A stretch of 64,000 bases of DNA from Salinibacterium sp. (lineage in GTDB: Bacteria; Actinomycetota; Actinomycetes; Actinomycetales; Microbacteriaceae): assembly GCA_015234465.1 (NCBI GenBank), contig JADGNA010000016.1, positions 51,761 to 115,760 of the forward strand. The letters run 5' to 3'. The position numbers were made by a program, and so were the translations under genes. The notes beneath the pieces were generated by a model. It was not told the origin of the DNA. It did not search any database and saw only the letters and a program-made list of their open reading frames with translations. Numbering within the stretch: the stretch's first letter is position 1; each line of letters opens with the position of its first letter. This document shows, in pieces, positions 41,831 through 53,629 of the stretch.

Positions 41831-42766
41831 ATGAGTCACGACGCTGCACACGACAGCGCCGTACTGCTGGGCGGTCGCTATCGCCTGGGTCCGGCGCTCG
41901 GCGTCGGAGGGATGGCCTCGGTGCATCGCTCGCGAGACATGCTGCTCGGTCGTGAGGTTGCCATCAAGGTCTATCGATCGGCCGCACTCGACCAGGCCGA
42001 GATCGATCGACAAGAAGCCGAGATCCGCACGATCGCAGGACTCAACCACCCCGGTCTTGTGACCGTGCTCGACGCCGGCGTCTACCTGCCGCACCCTGAC
42101 ACGCCCACGATCTTCCTTGTGATGGAACTCCTCCGAGGTGGCAACCTCCACGAGCGCTTGCGACGCGGCAAGCTCGACTCCCTCGAGGCCGCGCTCATCG
42201 GCTATGACATCGCCAGCGCCCTGAACTACCTTGCCGAGCGCAACGTCGTGCATCGCGACATCAAGCCGGCCAACATCCTGCTCGTGACCTACGCCAGCAC
42301 CGACACGCGCACCTACGCCAAGCTCATCGACTTCGGGATCGCAAAGAGCGACGGCCGCCCCGAGATCGCGACTCCCGGGACCGCAACGGGCACCGCACCC
42401 TACCTGAGCCCCGAGCAGGCGAGTGGTGACGAACTCGGGCCGCCCAGCGACGTGTACTCGCTCGGACTTGTTCTGCTGGAATGCCTCACGGGCGTTCGCG
42501 CCTTCCCCGGAGACTCAATCCCCTCCGCGGTTGCACGACTCATGCGGGATCCCGACGTGCCGAAACACCTGCCTGAGGAGTGGCGCACACTGCTGGCCGC
42601 CATGACAGCACGCAAGCCAGAGGATCGGCCCGCACTCAGCGATGTGGTGCTGGGTCTCCGCACCATTGTGGTCGGCGAACTCGCCCGCGCCCACGATCAG
42701 GCTTCTGAGCCCTCGGATGAGGCGAAGGCAGCGGACACGAGCGACGCTGACGTGGCAGCTTCGTGA
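41831..42766 (+). CDS. Serine/threonine protein kinase (soluble, PknB-like catalytic domain)
   Basis: 311 residues, essentially only the catalytic domain. Gly-loop ALGVGGMASVHRS, VAIK with ATP-binding K46, catalytic loop HRDIKPAN (D143, K145, N148), DFG at 167-169, activation segment ending in APYLSPEQ and DVYSLGLVLLECLTG. All catalytic residues are present. There is no membrane helix or extracellular PASTA domain; the tail is an acidic low-complexity stretch. It overlaps the downstream hydrolase gene by four bases (GTGA), so the two are coupled. Confidence 0.95.
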   Translation: MSHDAAHDSAVLLGGRYRLGPALGVGGMASVHRSRDMLLGREVAIKVYRSAALDQAEIDRQEAEIRTIAGLNHPGLVTVLDAGVYLPHPDTPTIFLVMELLRGGNLHERLRRGKLDSLEAALIGYDIASALNYLAERNVVHRDIKPANILLVTYASTDTRTYAKLIDFGIAKSDGRPEIATPGTATGTAPYLSPEQASGDELGPPSDVYSLGLVLLECLTGVRAFPGDSIPSAVARLMRDPDVPKHLPEEWRTLLAAMTARKPEDRPALSDVVLGLRTIVVGELARAHDQASEPSDEAKAADTSDADVAAS

Positions 42767-43557
42767 CAAAACACGCTCGTCGCTCGGTCGCCTCGCACGA
42801 CGGACTGCGGCTCACGGTGCACGAGTTCGGGGAGCCCGACGCTCCCGCGGTGCTCGCGCTGCACGGCTTCGCATCGAGCGCGATCGCCAACTGGCGAAGC
42901 ACCGGGTGGGTCCGCGATTTGAGCCGGGCCGGACACCGCATCCTTGCCCTCGACCAGCGCGGACATGGCGAGAGCGACGCCCCGCACGATCCCGCGTTCT
43001 ACTCCATGGATCGCTTCGCCCGCGACGTGGCGACCGTCGTCGAGGAGTACGGCTTGCCTGACGTCGCGCTGCTCGGGTATTCGCTCGGTGCGCGCGTGAG
43101 CTGGCTCACAGCATCCAAGTTCCCCCATCTCGTGCGGCGTGCCGTGCTGGGCGGACTGCCCTCGGGCGACCCCCTGGAGCGCTTCGATCTGGCGGCAGCG
43201 CGGGATCTCGTCCGCCTGGGACGGCCAATCGACGACGCGCTCACGGCAACCTTCATGCGCATGGCATCGACACTTCCGGACAATGACCTCGAGGCTCTTG
43301 TCGCCGTCGTGGAGGGCCTTCGCAGCGGCCCCCAGGTCAACATCGCGCAGGCTCCACGCCAAGCACTCCTGCTCGCGACCGGCACGGAGGATCCCCTCCT
43401 CGAGCAGTCCCGCTCGCTCAGCGAGGCGGCGCCGGACGCCTCATTCCTCGAGCTTCCCGGCCGCCACCACTTCAACGCGCCCACCTCCCGCGACTTCCGT
43501 CACCCGGCCATCGAGTTCTTGTCCCCGAACCGTCAGGACGTCGGGCCGATGCAGTGA
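42763..43557 (+). CDS. Alpha/beta hydrolase
   Basis: 264 residues. VLALHGFASSAIANWRSTGW is the oxyanion region, ALDQRGHGESDAP follows, GYSLGA gives the nucleophile S107 and LPGRHHFNAP the catalytic His. Compact form without a large cap. Substrate unknown; could be an esterase, epoxide hydrolase or lactonase. Encoded with the kinase, so phosphorylation of the hydrolase or a shared pathway is a reasonable guess. The stop codon is the edge of a strong bidirectional hairpin. Confidence 0.88.
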   Translation: MTKHARRSVASHDGLRLTVHEFGEPDAPAVLALHGFASSAIANWRSTGWVRDLSRAGHRILALDQRGHGESDAPHDPAFYSMDRFARDVATVVEEYGLPDVALLGYSLGARVSWLTASKFPHLVRRAVLGGLPSGDPLERFDLAAARDLVRLGRPIDDALTATFMRMASTLPDNDLEALVAVVEGLRSGPQVNIAQAPRQALLLATGTEDPLLEQSRSLSEAAPDASFLELPGRHHFNAPTSRDFRHPAIEFLSPNRQDVGPMQ

Positions 43558-43587
43558 CGCCGCCGCCCGTGAACGGGCGACGGCGTC
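43556..43587. terminator. Bidirectional terminator hairpin between hydrolase and gatB
   Basis: GACGCCGCCGCCCGT and ACGGGCGACGGCGTC pair over 15 bp with one mismatch around a two-base loop. It starts at the hydrolase stop and lies between two convergent genes. No T tract on either side. Confidence 0.7.
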
Positions 43588-43604
43588 ATGCGAGCGGGTA
43601 ACTA

Positions 43605-45134
43605 CTACGGGGCAGCGCGCTCCAACACGAGCTCACGCACGCGCGCGGCATCCGCCTGGCCCTTCATTGCCTTCATGACGGCACCGATGATCGCGCCGGC
43701 GGCCTGCACCTTGCCGTCGCGGATCTTCTCGAGCACGTCGGGCTGCGAGGCGAATGCCTCATCGATCGCGGCGACGAGCGCGCCGTCATCAGAGACGACG
43801 GCGAGACCGCGCGCCTTCACCACATCCTGCGGCGATCCCTCTCCCGCAATGACGCCTTCGAGCACCTGGCGCGCGAGGCGGTCGGTCAGTTCGCCATCCT
43901 CGACCATCGCGACGAGCTCGGAGACCTGCATGGGCGAGACAAGCGTTGCCGCGTCGACGCCACGCTCGTTCGCGATGCGGGCGATCTCGCCCGTCCACCA
44001 CTTGCGGGCGGCGTGAGCGGATGCCCCGGCTGCCGTCGTGGCCTCGACCTCGTTGAGCAGGCCCGAGTTGACGACATCCTGGAACTCGAGGTCGGTGAAG
44101 CCCCAAGCCTCCTTGAGGCGACGGCGACGCACGGCGGGCGGCTCGGGAAGAGCTGCTCGCAGTTCCTCGATCAGCTCGCGCGACGGCTCGACGGGCACGA
44201 GGTCGGGCTCAGGGAAGTAGCGATAGTCGTCGGCGTCGCTCTTTGGGCGACCTGCAGAGGTCACGCCCGTGTCCTCGTGCCAGTGGCGCGTCTCCTGGAT
44301 GATGGTGCCGCCCTTCGCAAGGATGGCCGCCTGCCGCTGGATCTCGTAGCGGATCGCCCGCTCGACACTGCGCAGGCTGTTGACGTTCTTCGTCTCGGTG
44401 CGCGTGCCAAGCGGAGCCGGATCCTCGCCGGGTGCCGTGCGCGGGCGCAGCGAGACGTTGGCATCGCAGCGGAGGTTGCCGCGCTCCATGCGCGCCTCAG
44501 AGATGCCGAGGCCGATGACGATGTCGCGGATGGTCGCGACATAGGCCTTCGCGAGCTCGGGGGCACGGTGCTCAGCGCCGAAGATCGTCTTGGTGACGAT
44601 CTCCACGAGCGGCACACCCGCACGGTTGTAGTCGACGAGCGAGTACTCAGCGCCCTGGATGCGACCGGTCGCGCCACCGACGTGCGTCAGCTTGCCGGCG
44701 TCCTCCTCCATGTGGGCGCGCTCGATCGGCACCTCGAAACGCGTACCGTCGGCGAGTTCCACCTCGACGGCACCCTCGAATGCGATGGGCTCGTCGTACT
44801 GGCTGATCTGGTAGTTCTTCGCGAGGTCCGGGTAGAAGTAGTTCTTGCGGGCGAAACGCGATGACGGCGCGATCTCGCAGCCGAGCGCGAGGCCCAGGCT
44901 GATCGAGTACTTGACGGCCTGCTCGTTGACCACGGGCAGCGAACCGGGCAGCCCGAGGTCGACGGGCGTGATCATGGTGTTGGGCTCGCCCGTGCCGCCG
45001 TCCGCGGCTGCCGGGTTGGGGGCATCCGAGAACATCTTCGTCTTGGTGTTGAGTTCGACGTGCACCTCGAAACCCAGGACGGGCTCGAAGAGCTCGAGGG
45101 CCTTGTCGAAGTCCATCAGTTCTGCCTTGGCCAT
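43605..45134 (-). CDS. gatB: Asp-tRNA(Asn)/Glu-tRNA(Gln) amidotransferase subunit B
   Basis: 509 residues. [20 protein letters not shown] and [20 protein letters not shown] open the kinase-like domain; [57 protein letters not shown] segments and NVSLRPR follow. The C-terminal helical and YqeY-like tail domain binds tRNA. Role: binds mischarged Glu-tRNA(Gln) or Asp-tRNA(Asn) and activates its side chain for transamidation with ammonia from GatA. Its ATG overlaps the gatA stop by one base (TGATG). It ends the minus-strand gat operon. Confidence 0.98.
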   Translation of the reverse strand: MAKAELMDFDKALELFEPVLGFEVHVELNTKTKMFSDAPNPAAADGGTGEPNTMITPVDLGLPGSLPVVNEQAVKYSISLGLALGCEIAPSSRFARKNYFYPDLAKNYQISQYDEPIAFEGAVEVELADGTRFEVPIERAHMEEDAGKLTHVGGATGRIQGAEYSLVDYNRAGVPLVEIVTKTIFGAEHRAPELAKAYVATIRDIVIGLGISEARMERGNLRCDANVSLRPRTAPGEDPAPLGTRTETKNVNSLRSVERAIRYEIQRQAAILAKGGTIIQETRHWHEDTGVTSAGRPKSDADDYRYFPEPDLVPVEPSRELIEELRAALPEPPAVRRRRLKEAWGFTDLEFQDVVNSGLLNEVEATTAAGASAHAARKWWTGEIARIANERGVDAATLVSPMQVSELVAMVEDGELTDRLARQVLEGVIAGEGSPQDVVKARGLAVVSDDGALVAAIDEAFASQPDVLEKIRDGKVQAAGAIIGAVMKAMKGQADAARVRELVLERAAP

Positions 45135-46675
45135 CAGACCGCTCCCTCCTGAGCCGCGAAGTCCTCACCGAAGGCGAGGTTTGGTGCCTTGCTGAGCAGC
45201 GGATGTCCCCACTGCTCCTCGAAGAGCGACTCGAGCGCCGCGCCGACCGTGTACAGGCGAGCATCCTCGCGCACAGGAGCCATGATCTGCAGGCCCGTGG
45301 GGAGCCCATCTTCCTCGGCGAGGCCCATCGGCAGGCTCATGCCGGGCACGCCAGCGAGGTTCGCAGGAATCGTCGTGACGTCGTTGAGGTACATCGCGAG
45401 CGGGTCGTCGAGCTTCTCACCGAGCTTGAACGCCGTCGTGGGTGCCGCTGGCGAGACAAGCACGTCGGCCTGCGTGAAGGCTGCGTCGAAGTCGCGCTGG
45501 ATGAGCGTGCGCACCTTCTGCGCGCTGCCGTAGTAGGCGTCGTAGTAGCCCGCGCTGAGCGCATAGGTGCCCAGGATGATGCGGCGCTTGACCTCATCGC
45601 CGAAGCCCTGCTCGCGCGTGGCCGCCATGACCTCCTCGACCGTGCCGCCGTTCGGCAGCTTCGCGCGCATGCCGAAGCGCACGGAGTCGAACTTGGCGAG
45701 GTTGCTCGAGGCCTCCGCGGGGAGGATCAGATAGTAGGCCGCGATCGCGTAGTCGAAGCTCGGCGCCGAGACCTCGACGATCTCGGCACCGGCGGCGGCC
45801 ATCGTGTCGAGCGCCTTGAGGAACAGCGAGTGGACACCCGGCTGGAATCCCTCCCGGTCGAGCTCCTTGACGACGCCGACCCGCACGCCGGCGAGCGAAC
45901 GCGACTTGGCGCCGGCGCGAGCCGCCTCGGCGAAGCTCGGCCACGCGTCGCGCAGCGACGTCGAGTCGCGCGGATCGTGCCCTCCGATGACGTCGTGCAG
46001 CAGGGCTGCGTCGAGCACCGTGCGTGTGACGGGGCCAACCTGGTCAAGCGACGAGGCAAGCGCGATCGCACCGTAGCGCGAGACGCCGCCGTAGGTCGGC
46101 TTGACGCCCACCGTGCCGGTCACGGCGCCGGGCTGGCGGATCGAGCCGCCCGTGTCGGATCCGAGGGCGAGGGGCGCCTCGAAGGCCGCGACTGCCGCGG
46201 CCGAACCGCCACCCGAGCCGCCGGGGATGCGCTCGAGGTCCCAGGGATTGCGCGTGGGGCCGTATGCCGAGTGCTCGGTCGACGAGCCCATCGCGAACTC
46301 ATCCATGTTGGTCTTGCCGAGGGGAATCAGGTCGGCGTCGCGCAGGCGACGCACGACCGTCGCGTCATACGGCGGCACCCAGCCCTCGAGGATCTTCGAC
46401 CCTGCGGTCGATGGCATGTCGATCGTGCACAGCACGTCCTTAATCGCGACGGGCACTCCCGCAAGCGGCGACAGCGTCTCGCCTGCCGCGCGCCGGGCGT
46501 CGACCGCTGCGGCGGTCTCGATCGCGGCATCCGACACATGGAGGAACGCGTGCACGTCGCCGTCGACCGCGGCGATGCGGTCGAGGTGGGCCTGCGTCGC
46601 CTCGACGCTCGACACCTCGCCGCTCGAGAGCTTTTCCGCGAGCGCGGCCGCGGTGAGGGTGGTCAGGTCGGTCAC
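45134..46675 (-). CDS. gatA: Asp-tRNA(Asn)/Glu-tRNA(Gln) amidotransferase subunit A
   Basis: 513 residues, amidase-signature fold. The Ser-cisSer-Lys triad blocks are present: VAIKDVLCT (Lys), [13 protein letters not shown] (cis-Ser) and [16 protein letters not shown] (nucleophile Ser). The C-terminal [20 protein letters not shown] fits GatA. It releases ammonia from glutamine and channels it to GatB. GTG 46675 overlaps the gatC stop by four bases. Normal length. Confidence 0.98.
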   Translation of the reverse strand: MTDLTTLTAAALAEKLSSGEVSSVEATQAHLDRIAAVDGDVHAFLHVSDAAIETAAAVDARRAAGETLSPLAGVPVAIKDVLCTIDMPSTAGSKILEGWVPPYDATVVRRLRDADLIPLGKTNMDEFAMGSSTEHSAYGPTRNPWDLERIPGGSGGGSAAAVAAFEAPLALGSDTGGSIRQPGAVTGTVGVKPTYGGVSRYGAIALASSLDQVGPVTRTVLDAALLHDVIGGHDPRDSTSLRDAWPSFAEAARAGAKSRSLAGVRVGVVKELDREGFQPGVHSLFLKALDTMAAAGAEIVEVSAPSFDYAIAAYYLILPAEASSNLAKFDSVRFGMRAKLPNGGTVEEVMAATREQGFGDEVKRRIILGTYALSAGYYDAYYGSAQKVRTLIQRDFDAAFTQADVLVSPAAPTTAFKLGEKLDDPLAMYLNDVTTIPANLAGVPGMSLPMGLAEEDGLPTGLQIMAPVREDARLYTVGAALESLFEEQWGHPLLSKAPNLAFGEDFAAQEGAV

Positions 46676-47004
46676 TGTTCTTCTCCCAGGATCGCGGAGA
46701 CGGCGAAGCGCGTGCCGTCGTGCTCGGGCGCGCCCGCAAGCGCCTGCTCGGTCGTCAGCGTCTCCCCCACGACATCGTCGCGGAAGACGTTCGACAGCGG
46801 GATCGGGTGCGAGGTCGCCGGGACGTCGGGCGTCGCGATCTCGGAGACCTTCGCGATCGAATCGACGATGGCACCGAGTTCACCGGTCAACTTGTCGATC
46901 TCCTCGGGAGTGAGGGCGATTCGCGCGAGGTTGGCGAGGTGCGCAACCTGTTCCGGCGTGATCTGCTCGTGCGGCGCGGGGCGCCCTGTCGAGTTCTGGG
47001 ACAT
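46672..47004 (-). CDS. gatC: Asp-tRNA(Asn)/Glu-tRNA(Gln) amidotransferase subunit C
   Basis: 110 residues. [20 protein letters not shown] and [20 protein letters not shown] are the GatC helices; the C-terminus wraps the GatA-GatB interface in known structures. First gene of gatCAB. TTGGAG six bases before the ATG is the ribosome binding site, and TAGAAT at 47059-47064 gives a leader of about 45 bases. It thus uses a leadered mRNA, unlike many neighbours. Confidence 0.96.
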   Translation of the reverse strand: MSQNSTGRPAPHEQITPEQVAHLANLARIALTPEEIDKLTGELGAIVDSIAKVSEIATPDVPATSHPIPLSNVFRDDVVGETLTTEQALAGAPEHDGTRFAVSAILGEEQ

Positions 47005-47058
47005 GCGGCTCCAAGTGGATGTGCGGGGGTTCGGGCCCCAGTCAGGGCCAATCGGCCA

Positions 47059-47064
47059 ATTCTA
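47059..47064 (-). promoter_or_regulatory. -10 element TAGAAT of gatCAB, overlapping the upstream stop codon
   Basis: TAGAAT on the minus strand; its first three bases are the TAG stop of the upstream hydrolase gene. The expected transcript starts about 45 bases before the gatC ATG. Confidence 0.5.
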
Positions 47065-48426
47065 TCCGGCGGCCAGGAGCTGCTGGCCCGAGGTGCCTGT
47101 CACACGTTCCCCGAGACCGAGCCCGATGAGCGCGAAGTTGCGCATCGATTCGGAGTGCTTCGCGAAATACCCGAGGTGCCCCGTGACCGCTGCGAGGGTC
47201 TCGCCCGTTGCGTCGTCGATTCCACCCGCGACACCCATGACGATGGCACCGAAATCAGGGGCGCCCGGGTCCGCACCGTGGATTGCGGTGTCGACGACGG
47301 GATCCCAGTTCGCCTCTGCAACGAAGACCGATCCCTCCCCGAGCCCGAAGTCGGCGGCGCGCTCGACCCCGACTCCGGGGGAACCCGCGATGGCGATCGC
47401 GTCGATATCGAGCGTGCCGCGGGCGAGCGAGAGCGACGCCGCAGTCGAACCGTAGGAGTGGGCGATGAGGGAGACGTGCGGCTGGTCGACGCCCCGAGCC
47501 TCACGAAGCCCCGCGACCGTGGCATCCAACTGCTCGGCGCCCTCCCTCGCCTTCTCAAGGGTGCCGACTGTGAAGATATCGGGGGTCTCGTAGCCCATCC
47601 ATGCCACGGTCGCGAAGCTCGCGGCGACGACGGATGCATCGTCCGAAACGCCTCGCACGATGCCAGCCTTGTCGCGGTGGATATCGAGGGCGATCTCCGT
47701 CCAGTCCACGATCTGGCCCTCGACCGTGAAGAACATCCCGGGCACGAGGTAGCTGACGTAGTCAGCGACGTCGAGATCACCGAGCGCCACGACGGCGCGG
47801 CCCGGCCACGCGTCATCGACCGCGATAAGGGAACGCATGGGCGCCGCCTGCCTCGGGCCGAGCGCCTTTTCGATCTCGCGGAGCATCGACAGGCGGGACT
47901 CCGCCTCGTGCCGCGCCGAACGTCCCGTGGTCGAGGCGACGTCAACTTCGAGTTGCCGCAGCGAGCTCTGGAGGAAGGCACGGTTCGCCTTGTCGCGGAC
48001 GGCGTAGGGCATGCCCTCGAGGTTGCCGAGGAGGCGAGGAAGCGTGCGCAGCAGGCTGTGCCGCTGTCCGGCGGGCACGCTCGACCACCAGCCGGCCACG
48101 ACGGATGCGGGCGGCGGCTCGCTGAGTAGGGCAGCCACCGCCTCGGGGTGGCCGCGCGCGAAACGTTCGAGGCTCACGATGTCGCTCAGCGCAAGCGCGT
48201 GGAGGAGTTCAGCGCCCAAGAGCCCGGCAAGGTCATCCGGCGTTACCGCCGACTCGTCGGAGAGGGTGGGAAGTCCGCTGACAGTCGCGTTGTAGGCGAC
48301 GGCCTGTGCCCGTGTGGCCGGTGCTTGCGGGCCTTTCGTGGGCTCGTCGAAGGTGGCGACGAGAGTCGACGCGAGTCCGAGGAGGATGGTCGATGCCGCG
48401 ATCAGCGCCACAAGACGAGGCAGCAC
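47062..48426 (-). CDS. Alpha/beta hydrolase of the DUF1023 type, secreted or membrane anchored
   Basis: 454 residues. An N-terminal hydrophobic segment (RLVALIAASTILLGLASTLV) is a signal peptide or anchor. A helical region with WWSSVPAGQRHSLLRTLPRL follows, typical of this family. The hydrolase core has VSLIAHSYGSTAASLSLARG (nucleophile Ser), IAIAGSPGVGV and HLGYFAKHSESMRNFALIG (catalytic His region). Substrate unknown. It sits between ligA and gatC, which are close neighbours in related genomes, so it looks like an insertion; gatC seems to have gained its own promoter at the end of this gene. Confidence 0.85.
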   Translation of the reverse strand: MLPRLVALIAASTILLGLASTLVATFDEPTKGPQAPATRAQAVAYNATVSGLPTLSDESAVTPDDLAGLLGAELLHALALSDIVSLERFARGHPEAVAALLSEPPPASVVAGWWSSVPAGQRHSLLRTLPRLLGNLEGMPYAVRDKANRAFLQSSLRQLEVDVASTTGRSARHEAESRLSMLREIEKALGPRQAAPMRSLIAVDDAWPGRAVVALGDLDVADYVSYLVPGMFFTVEGQIVDWTEIALDIHRDKAGIVRGVSDDASVVAASFATVAWMGYETPDIFTVGTLEKAREGAEQLDATVAGLREARGVDQPHVSLIAHSYGSTAASLSLARGTLDIDAIAIAGSPGVGVERAADFGLGEGSVFVAEANWDPVVDTAIHGADPGAPDFGAIVMGVAGGIDDATGETLAAVTGHLGYFAKHSESMRNFALIGLGLGERVTGTSGQQLLAAG

Positions 48427-48522
48427 GGGTAGCCCTTCTGCCGAGCGATCGGACAGTTCCGTGTTGAGTCTACTTCGGGTCTATCGTAAATCGGCTACCG
48501 CATGAGCGCGAGCGGCCCCCCG

Positions 48523-50874
<2,352 letters not shown>

Positions 50875-50894
50875 CTACCCAACGGAGGATGTCC

Positions 50895-52547
50895 ATGCAC
50901 ACAAGAACTCGCCGACAGCGCCGCCTCGCCGCGGTCGCCGGCACCGCGCTCGGCGCAATGCTCGTGACGGGGTGCGTCGCGAGCGAGCGGGGCGACAACT
51001 CCGGGGATGACGCGGGCACCTTCGTGTTCGCAGCATCCGCGGAGCCCGTCACGCTCGACCCCGCCTTCGCCAACGACGGCGAGACGTTCCGCGTCGCCCG
51101 CCAGATCTTCGAGGGCCTCGTCGGCGTCGAGCAGGGCAGCGCTGACCCTGCCCCCCTGCTTGCTGAGTCGTGGGAGCCGAGCGACGACGGTCTGAGCTAC
51201 ACCTTCGAGCTCAAGGAGGGCGTGACCTTCCACGACGGCACCGAGTTCAATGCCGAGGCCGTGTGCTACAACTTCGACCGCTGGCACAACTTCGAGGGCA
51301 TCGCGCAGAGCCCGAGTGCCTCGTACTACTACAACAACCTCTTCAAGGGGTTCGCGGGTGACGAGGGCGCGGTCTACGAGAGCTGCGAAGCACCAAGCGA
51401 CAACGAGGCCGTCGTGCACTTGACGCAGCCCTGGGCCGGGTTCATCGCCGCCCTGTCGCTCCCGTCGTTCTCGATGCAGAGCCCGACCGCCCTCCAGGAG
51501 TACGGCGCCGACGAAATCGGCGGCACGGAGGAGGCCCCGAGCATCTCCACGTATGGTTCCGAGCACCCGACCGGCACGGGTCCCTTCACCTTCTCGTCGT
51601 GGGACGCCGGCTCGCAGGTCGAGCTCACGGCGTATGAGGACTACTGGGGCGAGCAGGGCGATGTCACGGATGTCATCTTCCGCGTCATCGACGACCCGAA
51701 CGCGCGTCGCCAGGCGCTCGAGGCCGGCACGATCGACGGCTACGACCTCGTGTCACCTTCTGACACCGTCGCCCTCGAGGAGGACGGCTTCCAGATCATG
51801 CCTCGCGACCCCTTCACGATCCTCTACCTCGGCATCAACCAGGCGGTGCCGGAGCTGCAGGACGTGCGCGTGCGCCAGGCGATCAGCATGGCGATCGACA
51901 AGGAGCAGCTCGTCAACCAGACGCTGCCCGAGGGCACCGAACTGGCAACGCAGTTCATCCCGCCGGTCGTCTCGGGCTACAACGAGGACGTCACGACCTA
52001 CGACTACGACGTCGACGCGGCCAAGGCACTGCTCGCTGAGGCGGGCATCCCCGAGGGTTGGGAGCTGACCTTCAACTACCCGACCAACGTGTCGCGCCCC
52101 TACATGCCGAACCCGGAGGAGATCTTCACGGTCGTCAGCACCCAGCTCTCCGCCATCGGCATCACGGTCGTGCCCCAGGCGAATGAGTGGGGTGAGTACC
52201 TCGACATCATGCAGGGCAGCGCCGACCACGGCATCCACCTGCTCGGCTGGACGGGTGACTACAACGACACCGACAACTTCGTCGGCGTCTTCTTCGGCCA
52301 GCCCTCGATGGAGTTCGGTTTCGACAACCCGGAACTCTTCAACGCCCTGACGGAGGCGCGAGGCACCGCGACGATCGAGGACCAGCTGCCGCTGTACGAG
52401 GACATCAACCAGATGATCGCCGAGTACATCCCGGCCGTGCCCCTCGCCCACCCGGCGCCTTCGCTCGCGTTCAGCGAGCGAGTCGCCAGCTACCCCGTGA
52501 GCCCCGTCAATGACGAGGTCTACAACCTGGTCGAGCTGAACGACTAG
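50895..52547 (+). CDS. Peptide/nickel-type ABC transporter substrate-binding lipoprotein (family 5)
   Basis: 550 residues. Lipoprotein signal with lipobox LVTGC (Cys27). The mature part has LDPAFANDGETFRVARQIFE, LLAESWEPSDDGLSYTFELK, GVTFHDGTEFNAEAVCYNFD, HPTGTGPFTFSSW and RQAISMAIDKEQLV, all classic SBP_bac_5 blocks. Anchored outside the membrane, it captures oligopeptides or a similar ligand for the permease pair encoded downstream. ATG 50895 is chosen over ATG 50889 because GGAGG is six bases before it. A perfect hairpin separates it from the permeases. Confidence 0.95.
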   Translation: MHTRTRRQRRLAAVAGTALGAMLVTGCVASERGDNSGDDAGTFVFAASAEPVTLDPAFANDGETFRVARQIFEGLVGVEQGSADPAPLLAESWEPSDDGLSYTFELKEGVTFHDGTEFNAEAVCYNFDRWHNFEGIAQSPSASYYYNNLFKGFAGDEGAVYESCEAPSDNEAVVHLTQPWAGFIAALSLPSFSMQSPTALQEYGADEIGGTEEAPSISTYGSEHPTGTGPFTFSSWDAGSQVELTAYEDYWGEQGDVTDVIFRVIDDPNARRQALEAGTIDGYDLVSPSDTVALEEDGFQIMPRDPFTILYLGINQAVPELQDVRVRQAISMAIDKEQLVNQTLPEGTELATQFIPPVVSGYNEDVTTYDYDVDAAKALLAEAGIPEGWELTFNYPTNVSRPYMPNPEEIFTVVSTQLSAIGITVVPQANEWGEYLDIMQGSADHGIHLLGWTGDYNDTDNFVGVFFGQPSMEFGFDNPELFNALTEARGTATIEDQLPLYEDINQMIAEYIPAVPLAHPAPSLAFSERVASYPVSPVNDEVYNLVELND

Positions 52548-52555
52548 TCCGCCAT

Positions 52556-52585
52556 GATGGGGGCACCCCGCTGGGTGCCCCCATC
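52556..52585 (+). terminator. 13-bp perfect hairpin between binding-protein and permease genes
   Basis: GATGGGGGCACCC and GGGTGCCCCCATC pair perfectly over 13 bp around the loop CGCT, nine bases after the substrate-binding protein stop. No T tract follows. It likely stabilises the upstream message or causes partial termination, so the binding protein is made in excess over permeases. Confidence 0.75.
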
Positions 52586-52618
52586 ACCGCGACCAGCCCC
52601 GGCTGGCCAACCCTGAGG

Positions 52619-53629
52619 ATGCCTGTGCTCCAAGTGATCGCGAAGCGCCTAGCGCTCGTCGTGCCCACCCTCTTCGGCCTCTCGCTGCTGCTCTTCCTCT
52701 GGGTGCGGGCGCTCCCCGGCGGGCCCGCGAGTGCGCTCCTCGGTGAGCGCGCCACGCCGGAGCGCGTCGAGCAGATCAACGAGCTCTACGGCTTCAACAA
52801 GCCGATCCACGAGCAGTACCTCACCTACATGGGCCGCCTGCTGAGTGGGGACTTCGGCGTCTCGATCCAGACCGGCCGGCCTGTGCTCGAGGAGTTCGCC
52901 AACCGCTTCCCCGCGACCATAGAACTCAGCATCGTCGCCCTCATCTTCGCGGTCGGCATCGGTGTACCCCTCGGCTACATCTCCGCAAAGCGCTACGGCA
53001 GGCTTCCCGACCACGTCGCGGTCGTCGTGAGCCTCGTCGGCATCACGGTGCCCGTGTTCTTCCTCGCCTTCATCCTCAAGTACTTCTTCGCTGTGGAGCT
53101 CGGCTGGTTCCCGCCTGATGGCCGCATGGATGCCCGGATGGACGCGACCCACGTGACGGGCTTCTATGTGCTCGACGGCATCCTCACGGCCGAATGGGAC
53201 GCCGCATGGGATGCCTTCATGCACCTCGTCCTTCCCGGCATCGCCCTCGGCACGATCCCGCTCGCGATCATCGCGCGCATCACGCGGGCCTCCGTGCTCG
53301 AGACGCAGGGTGCCGACTTCGTTCGCACGGCACGGGCGAAGGGACTTCACGATTCCTCGATCCGCGACCGCTTCGTGCTGCGCAACGCCATGCTCCCCGT
53401 CGTCACGACGATCGGCCTCCAACTCGGCCTGCTCATCTCGGGAGCCGTGCTCACCGAGACGGTCTTCGCCTTCTCCGGCATCGGCCAGTTCCTCGCGACC
53501 GCGATCTTCCGGCGCGACTATCCCGTCCTCCAGGGATTCATCCTGTTCATCGCGGTGCTGTACGCCCTCATCAACCTCATCGTTGATGTCAGTTACAGCA
53601 TCATCGACCCGAGGGTGCGTGTGCAGTGA
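52619..53629 (+). CDS. ABC transporter permease (DppB-like)
   Basis: 336 residues, six predicted helices. KRLALVVPTLFGLSLLLFLW at the N-terminus, PGGPASALLGERATPE and ELYGFNKPIHEQYLTYMGRL are DppB/OppB features. The EAA loop reads ARAKGLHDSSIRDRFVLRNA and contacts the ATPase. Starts 72 bases after the substrate-binding protein, past the hairpin; the ribosome binding site is weak. Overlaps the second permease by four bases (GTGA). Confidence 0.94.
   Translation: MPVLQVIAKRLALVVPTLFGLSLLLFLWVRALPGGPASALLGERATPERVEQINELYGFNKPIHEQYLTYMGRLLSGDFGVSIQTGRPVLEEFANRFPATIELSIVALIFAVGIGVPLGYISAKRYGRLPDHVAVVVSLVGITVPVFFLAFILKYFFAVELGWFPPDGRMDARMDATHVTGFYVLDGILTAEWDAAWDAFMHLVLPGIALGTIPLAIIARITRASVLETQGADFVRTARAKGLHDSSIRDRFVLRNAMLPVVTTIGLQLGLLISGAVLTETVFAFSGIGQFLATAIFRRDYPVLQGFILFIAVLYALINLIVDVSYSIIDPRVRVQ

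Noticed and set aside
45203..47455. Long plus-strand frame (750 codons) opposite gatA and gatC
   Set aside because: Antisense shadow of well-supported gat genes; composition is not protein-like.
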